Below are positions 44,762 through 58,100 of a stretch of 64,000 nt of DNA, one piece after another. The notes beneath the pieces are model-generated. The model was not told where the DNA came from, did not search any database, and worked only from the letters and a program-made list of their open reading frames with translations. Made by a program: the position numbers and the translations under genes. Source of the DNA: Symbiodinium kawagutii (Eukaryota > Sar > Dinophyceae > Suessiales > Symbiodiniaceae). The first letter of the stretch is position 1; each line of letters starts with the position of its first letter. The stretch is taken from positions 57,904-121,903 of the forward strand of contig VSDK01013709.1 of assembly GCA_009767595.1 (NCBI GenBank), in the 5' to 3' direction.

Positions 44762-47700
44762 ATCATCATCATGACAAGTCATCATGTTGTGGATGACGAT
44801 TGTCCGACAGGTGATTCACATATATCCATGTCCATAACCCTCAAAGCGATCAACCGGTGGCTGGTGAATCTGATCTGCTCCTGGCTCGGATCTGATAGCA
44901 GGTCTCAATGGGACAAACGAGCAGTGTAAGCTGCCCACATCCCAAAATATCAGTGCATTTTTTCTGATTATCGATCATAAACCGTAATTACTAGCCATAA
45001 TTATTGGCCTTTCTTAGCCATGATTGGCCATCCAGGGATGACTAGGATCACTAAGCTCAGCCATTGCATTGAGATCAGCCATGAGTCATTGCTAGAGCCC
45101 ATGGATTCTTCGCAAGTCATCACCCTTCGCTCCTCTTCGATGCGCAAGAGCTGGTTGTACTTGGCCAAGCGTTCACTCCTCGCGGCGCGGTCCCTGGTTG
45201 TGGTTTCCAACCCCAGGGACTTCAGCGTAGCGCCATGGCAGTGACGGGTGCTCCTGGCTATGGCCATCCCACGCGGAAACCGAACTGTTGGGATTCTCTA
45301 CTATCCATCACAAACTTGGATGGCTGGGGGCGCTGGATCCACAATTCTTGGAGTCATCCATTAACTGATCGCCATTTTCCCCCATTGCTGCTACTTCACT
45401 TCAGCGGCCGTTGGTGACATCCGAGGCTTCTTGCTTTTGGTGCTAACTATGCAACGATTTTGGCCATAGACATCTCGCCAGTTGAGCTAAATCATTTCGA
45501 AATTAAGCACTTTTCAGAAGCCAAGGAGCTGATTTGTTTTGGCCATTCAACTGGCGGGTGATTTCGTTTACCTCCAGGGCCCATTCTGTGACCTTGGGTG
45601 GGTAACCCGTGATAATCCACTATTCATGAGGGGCAAATCCATCATCAAGGCGAAGCACCCTTCACTTGTGCACCATCTCTGGACAAAGCCTTCCATGAGG
45701 CACATTATGCTCAGGTTACGGGTGGTTAGCCTGCTCTGAGCCTCTCCCACATCCCCCTAACAATCCCAAGTTAAGGCACTTCACCACGATTTTCGACCAG
45801 TCTTGGCCACTAGCTATCAGTCATTGTTGATCATTGCAAGCCAAAATTGACCAGAATCAACAATTATTAGTCATGATCCACCATCATGAACCATCCATCC
45901 ACCAACATCAATCATTAACGAATCCTTCAAGTAGCCACAGTTGACTACAGTTCAGCCCCCATGGTTTCCACAACGGATCCCTTCACTCCTGCAGGGAGCT
46001 CCGGTCTTCAAGTGCCCGGTACCCAGCCCCACGGTGAGGTCCGCGATGAAAGTATCTTCCGTCTCACCCGAGCGGTGCGACACGAAGACGCCCCACCTGG
46101 GTGCGGTGGCAGCTGGACATGAGGAACGAGGGATGGCTGGTGAAGCTCCAAGTGATGCTCCTGGTGGAGCTTTTGTTTGGCTAAGCAACAAGTGCTTCAA
46201 CTGGTGGCTTAACCTATGGTTCGTGCCATGACCTGGTTGCTGCAACCAACCCTTGGTGTAACCTGGGACGCATGGTTGGCTGAACAGTGGTCCGGGTTCA
46301 GATGACTTGCCGAACCATGGCTGGGGATGTTGGGTTGATCCTGGACTCTCAATTGCCCAGCAAGAAATGGCTCAGGATCCACCTCAGTGGGTTGGAGGAG
46401 CCAGCAAAAAGCTGATGAACACGTTGGGCTTTGCAACCATCACTGTCAAGGCTGAACGGCTACATCCACACCAGTAGTGACATCACTGAATCACTTCGTG
46501 GGTGTTGGGCTTGTCCTTGCTCAATGATTGGGGTTGCGCTACCTGATGTTGTCCTTGATTCTTGCATCGATCTGATTGCGCTGGGATTGTCACTATCGCT
46601 ACTGCAGTACTGTGAGCTGACGCCACCAGGCCCTGCGCGGCCCCGCTGTTGCCACGGCACTTGTTGTCCTTGCACAGCTGCCAGGCCGCAATGCTCTCCG
46701 TCACGCTGCCGATCTGATTCACCTCGCCATCCGCGACGCTGCGAGCATTCAAAGGGTCAGCTGCTGCCCTGAAAGCATATCATCTGATGTTGTTATGATC
46801 TATCATCTTTGTGTAATTAAGAATAACAGGATAATGAAACAAACAGTGTTGGTACTGATGATAGATCAGGGTAACAGCAGCTACAATGATGATGTTTTTA
46901 GCCCTGTCGTCCGGAAGACATGAGCAGCTCCATTGTTGAGGTGAGAAGTTCCAGTTATCTAACCATTCCTTACCATCCGAGCACTGGTGGTAGTAACCCT
47001 TGGAGCACTTTCCCCGCGTCAGCGCACTAAGCTGCCTTGAGGAGCATGGCATTGGTGGCTTTCTTGTCCAAACCTGAGACCCCACCAGAGACTCCTGGCT
47101 GAGCCATCACCAACCATCAAATTCACGGTCAAGAAGCACAATGGAAATCATCATCGATCATTGTCCGTCCATTTGCCAACCAGAATGCTCTCTTTCAATA
47201 GAGGTAACCATCAATTCTTGTGGTGCATAGTGGTAGACAACCCCAAGTGGTATACCACAGGTCCTGGTGTCACAGCAAGCGTAAAAAACAAAACAGGTCA
47301 ACCTCAGTGCAATGGCCCATGGACATGAAACCAACTCCTACTCCAGTGATCTGTTTTGTGCGCCCCACCTGATACCCCAATTTCCGTAGATCTGCAAATG
47401 ATTGGTGCCCCCCAAGCCTTTAATCGGCCGTCAAGGGCCCCTGCCCCTGGCTATTCCCATCAACGACCAGACCAGACTGGTCAAAGTGTTGGGATGTGAA
47501 TTACGACGCATTTTGAGATGGCCGGTGGCTTGACCCAGACCCATGTGGTGTCGCGCTGCCCGACTCATCGGACAAAACCCACTGAGTCTGCTGACCCATC
47601 TGCACTCGCTTGGTGTTGGTGCAATACAAATCGTCTCCCACGATTTCCACCTGAAGCTGAAACCATCCACCGATAGCGGCGCTGACCAAGACCGGGGGAT

Positions 47701-50700
47701 AACCAACAAGATTTAAACGCGACCGACTGATGAGGGTTGATGATGGTTGAATATGGTTGATGATGGTCGATGATGCGGGACGATAAGCAAGAATCAGAAA
47801 CACAAAACAGCGACAAATGATGGCTGAAAGGGACTTTTCAGCATCCGAAACTTCTTGGGTGAACACTGAAACTCGGTGACCACTCACCCACTGTCACATT
47901 GGCGGCCGCCAACCATCATTTGTCAGAGACATGCCACGTCACGAGATTCTCAGAACCTAGGGAAAACTGCTTGATTGAAGGGATTACTCAAAACGCTGTG
48001 ACCATCCAAGCAACAATAGCCCGTAAGGAGCAGCTGATTGTAGCACTCCAAACATTGCTCGAATATTTGGTAGCTTGACCACGATCCCGAACCCATCCCT
48101 TGTTCGCAGCTCAAACTAAGAGTCAAGACCAACACCGAGTATCACCAACATTGACCACACTTAATCATCATAAACCCACCAACCATCCAACTATCCCAAC
48201 AGTTCACCTTTGGCACCATCCCATCGCCTTATCTCCCACAATGGCTGTCAGTTGTGCGTGCCCCTCGAAATCCTCCTCAGCAAAAGGATCCTGGGAGGCA
48301 AGCGAGCAGCATCTGGGAGACCCACCTGGATTGATGGGAAAGCTGTGGTTGGTTCATGAGAAAGCCATGGTTGGTTGATTGGAAAGCCTTCGTTGGGAAA
48401 ATCGACGGTGGAAACCCCTAAACTTGGTGGTTAAAATTGAAAAATCTGCGTTGGAGAGCCTTCTTTTAACGACCAACTACGCAAGGTTCGTGATCAATCT
48501 TGAGCTGCCTTAGCCACCAGTTGTGATCCTGCATACGTGTCACGAAGAATAGTTTCGACATGTTTTGACCAAACAAAACATAAGTCTGCCAAAACTACAA
48601 AAACCGAATGCATCTCACGTGCAAAACTCTGGGCGAACGCTTCTATCACGCAGTGAGACAAGCTGACAGGACAGGTGGGACAATGTGGAAGAGATTCCTG
48701 CTGGACATGCTTGAAAGAAACCCTAGTCCCACATAGGAACCTTAGTGTTTCTCTTGTGGTGGGACAATCTTGAAAGAAACCCTAGTATGAATCTTAGAAA
48801 CGCTCTGGTCTGAGACTTTCGTAATTAAGACGCTCGTGAACTCTTGTGGGACAGAGCACTCTTTGAAGACACTCTTGTGACTCTTGTGGGCCCGGCGGGC
48901 CGAGATTCTTGTGAGACACTCTTGTGGGACACCCTTGGAAGCTACTCTTGCAGCAAGAAACCGTTGGAGACATCTTCACAGGATGCCCTTGTCGCCCTCG
49001 TCTGTGGGATGTTTTTTGTAATATGCTTTGCTCAAAAACAATATATGTTCAACAGCGAAGCAACAACAACTAAAAGTGTTTGAAGTGTTGCACTGAAAGT
49101 GAGGAAACAGCAGCAGAACACAGGAACAGGTCCAAACTCATCTTGACGCAGCAAGTCCAATGCAAAAAATGGAAGAAGACAAAGGGGTCCAACGCACCAT
49201 AGCTCGAGCGCACAGAAACATGCGCTGGCGCAGCATGTCAGAGGCGTAAAGCACCACGGATCAAAAGCAAAGTTGCTGGATGTTCGTATATCACTTACGA
49301 AATGGAGAGTAGGTACTGCCAATGAATATACATAATAGCATATCAAATTTATTATATATATATATGTATTTACAATGTACATATATATATACCAAATATA
49401 TATTATATCAAATTATATCATATAATCATATAGTGTAAATTCATAGAAAAGGGGTTGAAAAATTTGTAATGTTTGCCGTCAGTGCGCTCCCTAGGGCCAT
49501 GCCACAACCGTGTCCCTCGTTACAAAAACTGCTGCAAAAAGTGTCCCGCCCATCTACCATGACAGGGAAGTGTTTTCAACCGTTTGGTTGTCCCAACCAT
49601 CCATCAATCTTTCACCAATTTCGTTCAGTCAATAGCAAACCCAGCCAACGCCAGGGGTCCCAACACGAAAGCACGAAATTCCTGAAATTGGACAGCTTGA
49701 GCCTTTCTTTGCAATGCGCTGTGCGGCTTCGTAATCCAAAGACATCGTCGCAAAACATTGTTTCAATTAGTGAAATCGACAATTTGATTCAATGTATCAT
49801 TCCAGGCATACAGTCACCCTTTCAGAATCCAGTACCACCATCAAAGTGCGGACACTAGGAGGCAAGGATACCCGATCCAAATTCAAGTTTACCCTGCAAA
49901 TAAAAGTCTGCAAGTTGCTCGGCAAGGTCACCCGATCCAGGCTTTGATTGAAGCGGTCCCCGAAAGTCAAAGTCTGCAAGTTGCTCGGCAAGCTCACCCG
50001 ATCCAGGCATTGGTTGAAACTTTCCCCGAAAGTCAAAGTCTGCAAGTTGCCCGGCAAGGTCACCCGATCCAGGCTTTGATTGAAGCGGTCCCCGAAAGTC
50101 AAAGTCTGCAAGTTGCTCGGCAAGGTCACCCGATCCAGGCTTTGATTGAAACTTTCCCCGAAAGTCAAAGTCTGCAAGTTGCTCGGCAAGGTCACCTGAT
50201 CCAGGCTCTGATTGAAACTTTCCCGGAAGCCTGCAAGTTGCTGGGAAATGTCACCTGATCCAGGCTCTGATTGAAGCGATACCCAAAAGTCAAAGTCTGC
50301 AAGTTGCTGGCCAAGGTCACCTGATCCAGGCTCTGATTGAAGCGGTACCCAAAAGTCAAAGTCTGCAAGTTGCTCGGCAAGCTCACCCGATCCAGGCTTT
50401 GATTGAAATTTAACCCGAAAGTCAAAGTCTGCAAGTTGCTGGGCAAGGTCACCCGATCCAGGCTTTGATTAAAACTTTCCCCGAAAGTCAAAGTCTGCAA
50501 GTTGCTCGGCAAGGTCACCTGATCCAGGCTCTGATTGAAACTTTCCCGGAAGCCTGCAAGTTGCTGGGAAATGTCACCTGATCCAGGCTCTGATTGAAGC
50601 GATACCCAAAAGTCAAAGTCTGCAAGTTGCTGGCCAAGGTCACCTGATCCAGGCTCTGATTGAAGCGGTACCCAAAAGTCAAAGTCTGCAAGTTGCTCGG

Positions 50701-53700
50701 CAAGCTCACCCGATCCAGGCTTTGATTGAAATTTAAACCGAAAGTCAAAGTCTGCAAGTTGCTGGGCAAGGTCACCCGATCCAGGCTTTGATTAAAACTT
50801 TCCCCGAAAGTCAAAGTCTGCAAGTTGCTCGGCAAGCTCACCTGATCCAGGCTTTGATTGAAACTTTCCCCGAAAGTCAAAGTCTGCAAGTTGCTCGGCA
50901 AGCTCACCCGATCCGGGCATTGGTTGAAAACAGAACCGAAAGTCAAAGTCTGCAAGTTTCGAGGCAAATCCATGCTCTGATTGAAGCTGCACCCAATAGT
51001 CAAAGTTTGCAATTTGCGAGGCACGGTCACCTGATCAAGGCTTTGATTGAAATTTAAACCGAAAGTCAAAGTCTGCAAGTTGCTCGGCAAGCTCACCCGA
51101 TCCAGGCTTTGATTGAAACTTTCCCCGAAAGTCAAAGTCTGCAGCTTGCTCGGCAAGGTCACCCGATCCAGGCTTTGATTGAAGCGGTCCCCGAAAGTCA
51201 AAGTCTGCAAGTTGCTCGGCAAGGTCACCTGATCCAGGCTCTGATTGAAGCTGCACCCAATAGTCAAAGTTTGCAATTTGCGAGGCAAGGTCACCCGATC
51301 CAGGCTTTGATTGAACGCATTGCTTAGAGTCAAGGTATCGAGGGTCTGGGGAAGATGTTACAAGCAACTAGGGGAACGCGTACATATTTGTGTTATTCCT
51401 TCCAACACAGACTCTTCCTCAGCAACTGGCAACCCTCGCACAAATCTCAGTGCAGCAAGTAGATCAGTAGGAATATAGGTGCAGGACAACGTCGCAGTTC
51501 TTCCAGCGATGCCTTGCACTTGCAATGATTGGTTCAGCACCAGCGGTGACGCATGGTGGTGGAGAGCAAGCCTTGCACCTCGCTTTGGCAAAAGTTGACT
51601 CTGAACTATCTTCACCACGTCCCTCCCCAATGTAGAAGGGCAAACGCTCAAGGTGCATCCTTCACCATTCAAACAGAAGACATGGAGTTCAATGAGCTGC
51701 GCATTGTCATCACCAGCAATAACGTACCCAAGGGTTGTGCTCACTTCTTCCGGAAAGAGGTGCCGATTGTCCATGAATAGCTTTACATCTCTACCGCAAA
51801 ACGGCAACACAAGGCTTCGAGATCAAAATGTCACAGCAAAGACACTGTTTCACTGGCTCCAGTGATGATCATCCAATGGGGTAGCTTATCCCATCAACCA
51901 TTTTTGGGAATGATATGCTGAAGCTTCAAAACAAGCAAGCTTCACGGTACTCTGGTTGCAATGGCTACAGCCACATATAGGGCCCCACAGGCCTTGTTTA
52001 TCATACAGCTGCGTCACCAAGTGAGCGACCGCTAAATTGAAATCCATGGTCCCCAACTGGTTTCTTTATCCTTCAGTTGCATAGATATGCCTTCAAAATC
52101 AAACGTTCATGAAAATGTGTGACGAAAGTAGACGAGAAAGTTGAATCCGCATAGATCTGCTGAAAACGCACAAAAAGAAGATCCGGGATGATGCGGGTTC
52201 ATTCGTGACAAGTATCCCTAAGCCCAAGTTATGATCCTGCTTGCGGATCGCAAGTATCCCTAAGGAACAGTGTTCATTCGTAGAGCGGGATACCAGGTAT
52301 TTACAGTACCAGATCGACTTGACAGAGTATCTCCAGACACGGGGGAAGGGGATCTAGAACAGTTATGAATCATTGATTTAATAGATGTTCATAGATATTG
52401 AATCATATTATCTTGATGTCCATAGCTATTGAATCATATTATCTAGATGGGATCTGAATCATATTTCATACATATTTCATATATATAAATATATATATAT
52501 ATATCATACATACATCATACATGTTCATGCATGTTCATATCACAACTCAACGTCTCGTCTCTTTCGTGCCTCCAAAAGCGCAATGGGATAGGTGTCGCAG
52601 AAGTGCTTGTAGAGCTTCACCTCAAGCGGCTGCTCCGAGGTAATGCTAAAGGCTTCTCAAGCGACTGAGGGAGCTCCAAAAATGGATGGTTTATGAATGG
52701 TTGACCATGGAAAACCATGGTTACTAACAAGGAAAAATCAGCAATCATAGGGGATATAACTATAATGGATGGGTTACTACCATAAATGGTTCATAAACTG
52801 GATGATAACTTGAGCTTGAGAGTGGTTGATAAACTGTTTACTACCATAAATAGTTCATAAACTGGATGATAACTTGAGCTTGAGAGTGGTTGATAAACTG
52901 GATGATAACTATAGGTGGTTGATAAATGGTGATTGATAACCTGTTTATTACTATAAGTGGTTGATAAACTGGATGATAACTGGGGGTTCCCCTATGGCTT
53001 GAGAAACACCCATTTGCTTATGGAGCAAAATCTCTAGGAATTTTGAACATGACCATTGTCGGCAAAGAATTGAGCCAACGAACAAACTGGTTTACACTTT
53101 TACACATGCTCAACGGACAATCCCTTCACAATGCATGATTATAGAACAAAAAATCATGCCTAAGGACAAAGTCTTTATATTCCGTCCAAAAACTGAGGCA
53201 ACTTCGTCAGTCCCATTGCTAAGCTTCAATGCTTTAAGAATACTGAAACAAATTCCAATGTGAAATGCCAAAGTCAACTATGTCAAAGTTATAAATCCAA
53301 AACTGCAGTATGTCACTGAATACTTGGCAGAACTGCTTCTCTATTGGGTCCATCTTTGTGACCCAGCAGGGCGCGTCAGACTCCAGGGCCACTCTGAGGC
53401 CCAGGGCCATGTCTTCGCGCGACTTCTTCTGAGAGGCCTTGGGTTCCTTGCACTTGAAATCCAGGTCCTTAGGGAAACTGCTGAAGCAAATCATACGAAA
53501 AGATGATGGTGGATGATGTGTAATTAATGGTTAATGATGGTTAATTAATGATAGCGGATGATGGTGGATGAAGGTCTGACCTCATACTGCTTAATGATAT
53601 CTAGCGATTGTGAATCGTGGTTGATTGTTTATTGAGGTTCCTCTATGGCAATACGTAATTGCTGTGAATAATCGACTGTTCAAATGGTTGACCTACTTCA

Positions 53701-55145
53701 GATGTTAATCTTCGGATGGTTGAGAACCAGAATGTAAGAGAGGTTGACAACGATTAATTGTAGTGCATAACCAACAATCATCAACAACAACATTGGCATA
53801 TTCAGCTTCACAGGGGAAACATCAAAATTTGTGGGGGTCTATTTATGGACAATCCCATGTTCGAAGCATGACTTCTTTTGGGGAAGTTTTTGATTTGGCG
53901 AAGCTTTCCTTGCAAACATCCAGGCCTGCCTCGGAATGCCGCTGTTGCTGCCAGCATCCCACGATTATCAAGGGCAGACTATGGCGCACATGGGAATCAG
54001 ACCATTAAAGTTCATCCATAAAACAACAAGATATCAATTTTGTCCTCCCACCTGGCCATTGTCAAGAATCATCTCACATATGGGCATGGCTTTTTAGGAC
54101 AAACCTGACCAGTTTGGGGCCAGCTAAACATGTTACATCCGGAATTCGGTCGTCCATCAAAACAACCAGACAACATCATCAGACCGTGCCAAAGTCTGAG
54201 CCACACAGATTCCACCCTAAAATGTTGGCCACATGATTAATCTTCATCTCCTGATCTACCATGTCATCCCCCTGGTGTTGTTGTCATGACTCAGAAACGT
54301 CCATCTCATCTATCAATTCGATGCATCTCTCACTCTCTCAGTACCTCTCTGATCTAACCTTCTCCTCATCCCCATCTCCTTTTCGGATCCCTAGTTGGTA
54401 CTTGAAGTTCTAAGGATCAATGATGGCTGATGGTTGTTGAGCTAATAAATCGTTGGTTGTAAGGATCAATGATAGCTTAATGATGGCCTAAGGATGGTTG
54501 ACAGTTGGGAGGTTCATGGCTGATCCAACGCCCCACGCTGCTTATTCCCCCTGAGCTTCGCGCGTAGACCTGTTCCTTCTCCTTCCAGAACTCCGATGAA
54601 GCGGGGTCCGAACCGATCCTTGAGCAGCGCGAGCCGCGCAGGTGTGAACCAACGCCGGTGATCGGTTGGGTGACTGCTTGGGTGGATAGTGGTTGATGAG
54701 TGGTAATGACAGCTGGTTGATCACAGATGGTTGAGGCTGATGATTGGTGATTGATTATGGATGATGACTTTTTTGATGCCACCCACTGGTATCTCTTCGG
54801 AGTCATGGCCCATTTCTCCATCAGATCTCCCCAATGAAGCATCACCAGTCCCAGGTGGCGCGGTTGATCCTGAAGCTTGGTCCCAGCATGGCTGCCCAAG
54901 AGGATAGCTCCAGGATATCACCCCGACCCATCCACCCCTGCGCCAGGGAGCAGAATCTTTCCCTTGTGCCCTGCTTGATCAATGGCTTCCAGCAGCAGCT
55001 GCAAACCCTGCATTGCGTTGAGGACCACTTGGGGCACCGGGATTGCCGTTGGTCAACCTCTGAAACAGCAAGCCAACAACGCCAACAACAGCAAATGCAG
55101 CAACAGCACCCACAACAACCATAGCAGCAGCGACGTACAACAACC

Positions 55146-55186
<41 letters not shown>

Positions 55187-58100
55187 GAAGAACCAAACCC
55201 GCAACAACCAACCACGACATTGCACTGTGGGCCTCCTCAGGATCCGCCACGGCTGGAGCAAAGCCGCCCTCGTCTCCCACAGCAGTGGAATCCAAGCCTG
55301 AGAGGATCCGCATCCCAAGGAATGCGTGGGTTGTTAATGTTGTAAGTTGTTGTTAGTTGTTGCTTGTTAGTTGTTGGTTGTTAGTGATTAGTGGTTGTGG
55401 TTGTTGTTGCGATTGTCCTTGTGGGTGTCGTTGATGTGTCGGATGGTGGAGGTTACCATAGTTATTGTTCTGATTGCGGTTTATGCTTTCCATGACCATG
55501 ATCATGCTGTCTACGAATTTGTGAATAATCTTAGTTGTTTCTATCGGCAGCATCACTGGTATGTCAAGGTTGTTGTTATTGACTAAAAAAATTGCAAAAA
55601 ATGTGCACACACTATTGAAACTGAGACTGCGACGAAGATAGTAGTAGTCACGAGAGTCACAATAACATTGATATGACCGTTACTTCCAAACCAAACCTTA
55701 TCACCGCAATTGTACCACTCACTATTTTAATCCTGAGGGCGTTGCAACACAAGTTCTTGCCGCAGGAGATTTACCAAGATCTGGCAGCATCACAGTAAGG
55801 TTCCGTCATCCCCCGGTTTCCACGTCTTTGAATGCTAGTCAAACCCTGGGCAACCTTCAATGGTTTGAACATCTTCTTGATCAATCTTTCTACCATGAAA
55901 CCGCCCCAACGCGGTAGAAGGCTCGGAGTTTGGCAGTTCACAAGGAGGGAAGGCCATCTGCTGATCGACGAATCTACATATATATTCCAGCCGCAATCAA
56001 TTTCAAATGCCATCCAAACAAACCTGGCGGAAGCAAGAATCGAAGTTGATGAATTCCAGTTGTGAATTCCAGTTCTGCCATCAGTAGCCTTGACAAATGG
56101 CTGCGCTTCGCTTCGCTGTTGTGCTATCCAGAAGCCGTACTTCTTCTTGATGATGGCCTTCAAGTTGTGGTAGGTTTCAGATCCCAACTTCATGGCTTCT
56201 GCGAAGGTGCTGGCCCCAACTGGAATCAGAAAGAACTCCTGGAGCCGCCCGCGCGAAAGCACCGCGCGCTAACCGCGACCAAGAATGGAACCGTGGTCAC
56301 CCATGTTTAACCGTTGAGGTGGGTTTCAATAGTTGATGATTGGTTTGATCTACCAGTTGCTCATGATGGTTGGTTTTCATAGTTGATGATGTAGTTGATG
56401 AAAAAACATCTGGTTGCTGGTTTTAACCCCTATGAAAAATATTGGTCAACCAACCAGCTGTTAATAATCACTAGTAAAATAGAATATGTTAAAACCACCA
56501 ACCAGGTATCAACGATGATTTTCCATCAAATTCAAGCATCCACACTGGAAATTTCCAGCCTGCATGCGTGACAAGCTTTGGAAGAACCTTGGATTTTTCA
56601 GGCACCGCTCTTTGACAATGGTCGTACCTCAAGGAGTACCTTCATACCTGGCTATGGGTCAATATTAATCTACCAATAATGGGGGTTAATAACCAATAAT
56701 AACAAGGAAAACGAGCTGGTTAATGATGGGGGAACCAGGGGGACTAAGGGTGAACTGACCCACAGCCACCTACTATCGCAAAACTCTGTCAAACACCTGG
56801 CTTCAGGAGGTCATGAAATTGGCCTAAAATTGGCCTAAAAATTGCAGCGAGTCTCGGTTTCCCAGACATTGGCCTAAAATTGGCCTTAAAATTGGCCTAA
56901 AAATTGATCAAAAGCAACTGATCAAAAAACGAACCAAAACTGGGCGTGGAAGCATCCAACATTAGCCTCAACTCACCATCGTTTGGTTGGGATTGGCTTC
57001 AACTACAGTAGGTCTTGGCCCCTCTGGATCTTTATTAACCTGACCAGGGCTTTCAAAATTCAGGAAACAAACGCTGCTACATTTCTGCACATCAACCCAT
57101 TGACCTTTGGACTCTGCAAGACGAGTCTTGCGGGAGGCTCTCAGAATGACATTGCTCATACACCAAAATCGGGTGTAGGTACATGCTCAACCGACATCTG
57201 GTAGAATTTCATCCGCGACAATCACCACCAAAAATCCATCATGTCAATGTTTCAATGGCCAACAACACTTTTGTCCCCTTTCCCAGCTGTTCAATAACAC
57301 CAGAGAAAAAACCCGAACACTTTTGTCAATAACCAACAACCTCCCAAAAAACATAGCTGTTCATCTAGAAAAATCACACCATTCCCAGCTCCTGAAACGC
57401 CAAGTAGTTACCAGCATGGACGCCGCCGTTGATGACATTGAAGCACGGCACGGGCATGCACATTGGTGGCTTGCCAGCCAGCTCATTGATGTGCCTAGCT
57501 GTCACACTTCATGGTGTGAGATGGGCCCGTCCAAAAAATATGTTCCAATGGCCGTGGAGCGATATGAAAGCCTTAGTATCTTCTAAACAATAAGCTAAAT
57601 ACTAAGCTTCAACAGTTTCGCTATGAGAATGCCCCGCCATGACGACAATCTCCACGTTGCGCAACACGCCTGTACAAAGAGATGCCCTTCTGCGCCGCAC
57701 CAGCGCGACAGCAGGCCATAGAAACACCTGCCAGCACAGTTCAGGTGGCTTGTCCTGCGCAGAAAAAGAGCTTCATCATATAACCTTTTATAGAAGCAAT
57801 GATAGCTATTATGTGTAGGATGAAGCAATTATATATAGCTATTGAAGCTATTATATGAAGCTATTATATGTAGGGTGAAGCAGGGTTGCAATGATATCAT
57901 GTGGTGAGTAACAGATGGGAAGAAATCCGTTACACCAGTTGGGTTGCTATGATGTAACCTTTAATAAGTAGCGGAGATGAGAAGAAATCCTATACCCAGA
58001 GTTGCATGTGTAAAGTTTTGTCCATCCCAAGTAGCGGACTTGCTCCAATGCGTTGCATCTGATGAATGGTTGGCTTATGGGAACCGAGAACATGCAACCA

